From assembly GCA_033026295.1 (NCBI GenBank), contig CM065184.1, forward strand, positions 14,945,501 through 15,009,500: a stretch of DNA of 64,000 nucleotides, in the 5' to 3' direction. The stretch comes from Channa striata (Eukaryota > Chordata > Actinopteri > Anabantiformes > Channidae). Positions 61,070-64,000 of this stretch are shown here, in pieces (within the stretch, counting starts at the first letter, position 1; the number at the start of each line of letters is the position of its first letter). A program made the translations under genes and the position numbers. The notes below the pieces were generated by a model. It ran no database searches, was not told the origin of the DNA, and saw only the letters and a program-made list of their open reading frames with translations.

Positions 61070-63262
61070 CTTGAACCTACTGAACCTGCCGCCTGCCTCA
61101 ATTAACACGTGGTGCCTCCCAATCCCACTTCTCCTTTAGTCTTTAGTCTAAAGAATGACTTTAATGTCAGGAGCTCATATCGCCTCCTCATCTCCAGCTT
61201 AGCAGGGGAAGTTAATGACGAGGCTTAGAGCGATGAGTGGGGGTGCTATCAGTGAGAGGGGAGCGATGATTTAAAAGGAAGCAGGACCAGTTTTAAGCCC
61301 GTGTTTTTAATTCAGGCTTTGGATACACTTGAGCACCTCTCATTGAGAGATTAGGTATATGAGGAGGCTATCAAGGGTCTTAAGTTAATTTCATACAGAC
61401 ACCAGGGCAGCTTTCAGGAGGTTTTCTAAAACTGTGTCTTTATTGTGGTTTTTATGGTAGTTAGAATAACAACAGGCAACTTATAGATACATAAACTATC
61501 TGCATGAGTCACATATGGAACTTGAGGGAGAAGATAAACCTGGTGCAAGTGTAGGGCCGAGTAAAGCCTGTGGTTACCTGCTGCTAACGCTTTTTGTTTT
61601 GGTCGTATTTTGGTAGCGTTGGGCCCAGTGTGAAACATCTGTAAAAACTGATTTATTTGTATTAATTTTGTGTATGTGGGTGTTTCTGCCTCTTACCTGC
61701 AGGACATAGGAAAAACAGTCCTGATACTCGTCTCTCTTCAGTTTCCTTCCATTGATGAAGACCTCTCCCAACAGTCTGCCTTGGTTTCCAATCCTCCCAG
61801 AGATGGCATCTAATAGTGTGGTCTTCCCTGAGCCTTCATGCAAAGACGGACACGTCAGGAGTTATGTTTTTGGTATTGAAGAAAGAGTGTGACAAAGAAA
61901 ACACCATTAATGATTATTGTGTATTCAGCGTCTAAGAACTGAATCACTGAAGGGCCGGTTTCACATCAGCCCACAATACAGGGGACGACATGTTTTTCAT
62001 TTGTGGTTTGCTGATAATATGAGCAGTGAGGAATGTTTTTTTTCTGTATTCTCATATTCTTTGCTGAATTATTAAGCAAAAATGTCCTTAATGTTTTATG
62101 TTTTTTTTTTTTTTAGGGTTAAGTTCCATGTTTTCATCACAAGTTTTAAAATGTCTTAATTTATCCAAAATTCACAGCAAGTTATTTCCAGGTACATTTA
62201 TATATCTGTCTGAGGATGTTATCTCACCTAAGCCATATACAAATCAAAATTTTTGTGAAACCAGCCCGGGAACATTCCTGTTAGAAAACATTTATATCAT
62301 TTAACAGGTATTTTATGCCTATCCTAACTAATATGCGATTTGGTGTTAATATAAAAATATATGATTTTTCAAAAAATATTCTGGACTATGAAAAAACAAA
62401 AAGTGGTTAAAGTACGCTTCATGTTTACCAACAGTTATCTTGGACCCCTATTTTTTTAATTAATTTCTGTACATGCTTTGCCATGAGCACCATATTTAGT
62501 ATTGTTTAAAAAACATTTTTTAAGCAGAGCACTTCTCTCTGTACTTTAAGTAAACTCCAGATAATATTCTTATTACTTTTAAAGTTTTGGAGTGTTATTT
62601 ATAGGCCATGCTTGCAAATTTAGTTGAGTATTTTGCTGCACATGACCCTGTGACCCTTGTCCTCCATGATATTATTAAAACTAGCAGTCTTAATGTTGTG
62701 GCTGACTGGTGATTTGTAATTCCTAATTTAGTTTGCGTGAACGCTAACCTGAATTGCCCAGAATGCCCATGATCTCGCCGCTTTCCACGTGGAAGGAGAC
62801 ATCGTTTAGGATCTGACGAGTCCATCGCCTCCTGTAGGAGGGTAAGTCCCACCACGGACCCACACGTTCACTGCAACACACCAACACACACGCACGTCGT
62901 CAATATATTTTATTCAAAAAGACGAAAAAGTTTGTGAAGTTGGTTTGTTTTAAATATTTATATATAGTATCAACAATTAACATATGTTGTTGTTGTTGTT
63001 ATCATAATGTCTGAATGACACACAATAGTCGATTTTTCTGTAACATAAACTCATTGAGTTTTCTTAACACTGTGTGTGTCTGCAGCATTTACCTGACGGT
63101 GTAGGAGATCTTGCTGACACTGAGACAGCAGGAGAGCTCTGATCGCTCCTCTCCACCATCCCTCGGTACATCCTGCTTTCCCTCTGACACAAACTTGAAC
63201 GACTCTCTAACTTTGGTCCCGTTTTCCGGCTCCACCACTTGCATTGAATAAAATCGGTTCAT
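53762..63262 (-). CDS. abcg5: ATP-binding cassette transporter ABCG5 (sterolin-1)
   Basis: Half-transporter that pairs with ABCG8 to export sterols at the apical membrane of enterocytes and hepatocytes. Exons (minus): 63093-63262, 62749-62870, 61697-61833, 60571-60669, 60179-60311, 59188-59327, 58657-58786, 58332-58545, 57738-57943, 55935-56073, 55753-55826, 55356-55467, 55099-55211, 53762-53946; 657 residues (human 651). The nucleotide-binding domain has Walker A GNSGSGKT (95-102), Q143, signature ISGGERRR (202-209), Walker B VVLLDEP (222-228) and switch H259. Membrane helices begin about residue 395 (NLIYGFFVAFFV) and end with LLYSFLPALLLLGIISFKIRD. One sequon, N597-T-S, is formed across the last splice junction. 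The start is the first in-frame ATG (63260-63262); an upstream in-frame TTG was not used. Confidence 0.97.
59659..59679. repeat. TG microsatellite
   Basis: A short (TG)n run in an abcg5 intron. Confidence 0.85.
60327..60339 (+). promoter_or_regulatory. abcg5: Perfect DR1 nuclear-receptor motif in abcg5 intron
   Basis: AGGTCAAAGGTCA is a perfect direct repeat of AGGTCA with one-base spacing, the class bound by HNF4 and by PPAR/RXR. It lies 15 bp beyond the 5' border of the exon at 60179-60311, inside the intron. It may be functional or may only be part of the local sequence before the acceptor. Confidence 0.45.
61022..61065. repeat. CA microsatellite
   Basis: A near-perfect (CA)n run of about 22 units in an abcg5 intron, the longest in the window. 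Confidence 0.9.
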
Positions 63263-63831
63263 GTCTCCGGCCAACCCGCCACTCCAAACAACAGCTGTAT
63301 CCAGTCCGTCTCAAATCAGGTCCTGCATATCCACACCAGCCTTAAAACCATATGTACAGCTCTATGAAGCGTTGTCGACGTACAGTCCCGGGCTCTGTGT
63401 TTGTGCACGCATTCTGTGCACACGGCAGCAGTGTGAGAGCGAAGAGTGGTGGATCTCAGGAACTAAAAAAACACAGCGATCGCTGCGTTATCTCAGAGAA
63501 CTTTGATCTGCACTTGCATAAAGAAGACAAAAAACACACACGTTGAGTAGACCGACTGGTAGTCAGTCTCCCTCAGCCCTCTAATTGTGCACAGTGATCA
63601 GAAAAGCCATGACTGACAGGACAGGCCAGATAAGTAACTGATATGAACTTTGAGGACACTTGAGAGAAGGTTTGTGAGCTGGGACAAGAGAGGACCTTCA
63701 GCTGGACTGGAGTCAAACCGCAGGGAAGAGACAAAGATCGGGACAAAAAAGAGGATCCTACCAGAAAAGGAAAAAGGGGGGGGGCATTAACCTCTTGACC
63801 CTGCAGACATCAACCAACAACTTGCATCATC
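63263..63831. promoter_or_regulatory. abcg5-abcg8 shared intergenic promoter
   Basis: 569 bp between divergent start codons. HNF4-like DR1 variants are visible at 63497-63509 (AGAACTTTGATCT, read on minus as AGATCAAAGTTCT) and 63644-63656 (TGAACTTTGAGGA, minus TCCTCAAAGTTCA). A GATA site AGATAA is at 63628-63633. I see no clear DR4 (LXR) element. HNF4 control of the mammalian ABCG5/ABCG8 intergenic promoter is known; the sites here are inferred. Confidence 0.65.
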
Positions 63832-63882
63832 ATGGACACAGACGTAGACAATGGTTTTAATTACAGAAAGGACTCCACGCAG
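63832..63882 (+). CDS. abcg8: ABCG8 (sterolin-2), first coding exon only
   Basis: 17 codons (MDTDVDNGFNYRKDSTQ) ending exactly before a consensus donor (CAG then GTCAGT at 63883). The exon is too short for family recognition on its own. The call rests on position: ABCG8 lies head-to-head with ABCG5 in vertebrates, and the ABCG8 N-terminus before the nucleotide-binding domain is coded by a short first exon. An alternative is an unrelated upstream ORF. The rest lies beyond the right edge. Confidence 0.75.
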
Positions 63883-64000
63883 GTCAGTCTGTTTCATCAG
63901 TAAACATATTGTCATTTTCTGTGAATTACTTTCATCCCAGCGGAGCACCGAGCTCGCTGTACGGCTGCTGCATAACCACGGATTTCAATACAGTTGGGTG

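Noticed and set aside
63261..63546. Short plus-strand ORFs upstream of abcg8
   Set aside because: They lie in the abcg5-abcg8 intergenic promoter and overlap abcg5 exon 1 in part; no family match.
1..64000. CRISPR arrays, operons, phage or toxin-antitoxin systems
   Set aside because: None seen. The gene structure is that of a vertebrate nuclear genome, and the simple repeats are microsatellites.

Overview
This window reads as nuclear genomic DNA of a teleost fish. Its genes are split into many small exons with GT-AG introns, the introns are AT-rich, CA/GT microsatellites are common, and there are degraded copies of interspersed repeats that I recognise from (mostly percomorph) fish genomes. 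I see no prokaryotic, phage or plasmid features. Gene names come from translated exons compared with recalled vertebrate families; no search was run.

Layout, left to right. (1) Minus strand, 367-5616: rtkn2 (rhotekin-2), 11 coding exons, with its 3' end beyond the left edge. (2) A non-coding interval (about 5.7-8.0 kb) with a degenerate tandem-type repeat, then a CpG-rich promoter. (3) Plus strand, about 8.0-43.96 kb: cep170, with a non-coding first exon, a 9-kb first intron, 20 coding exons (start 17471, stop 41483-41485, 1597 predicted residues) and a 2.5-kb 3'UTR. It contains an AT-AC U12-type intron inside the FHA domain, a probable GC-AG intron and a candidate 51-nt cassette exon. (4) Minus strand, 44655-46095: hint1, three exons, 126 residues with an intact His triad. 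(5) Plus strand, 46246-47666: lyrm7, five exons, 105 residues, head-to-head with hint1 across 150 bp. (6) Plus strand, 48511-53045: dync2li1, 13 exons, 358 residues, with an RFX X-box-like site 71 bp before its start codon. (7) Minus strand, 53762-63262: abcg5, 14 coding exons, 657 residues, tail-to-tail with dync2li1. (8) Plus strand, 63832-63882: first coding exon of abcg8, head-to-head with abcg5 across 569 bp and cut by the right edge.

How the genes relate. ABCG5 and ABCG8 form one obligate sterol export heterodimer and share an intergenic promoter that holds HNF4-like and GATA-like motifs. HINT1 and LYRM7 are divergent housekeeping genes with a shared ETS/CCAAT promoter. DYNC2LI1 (retrograde intraflagellar transport) and CEP170 (subdistal appendages of the mother centriole) both act at the centriole/cilium, but nothing in the sequence shows that they are co-regulated. 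The dync2li1-abcg5-abcg8 and hint1-lyrm7 blocks match gene order in mammals; the joins between the blocks do not.

I found no wholly new system here. The points most worth a second look are the U12 intron, the X-box-like promoter, the candidate cassette exon and the shared sterol-transporter promoter. Exon borders were placed by hand from splice sites, reading-frame continuity and family similarity; every junction given keeps the frame.
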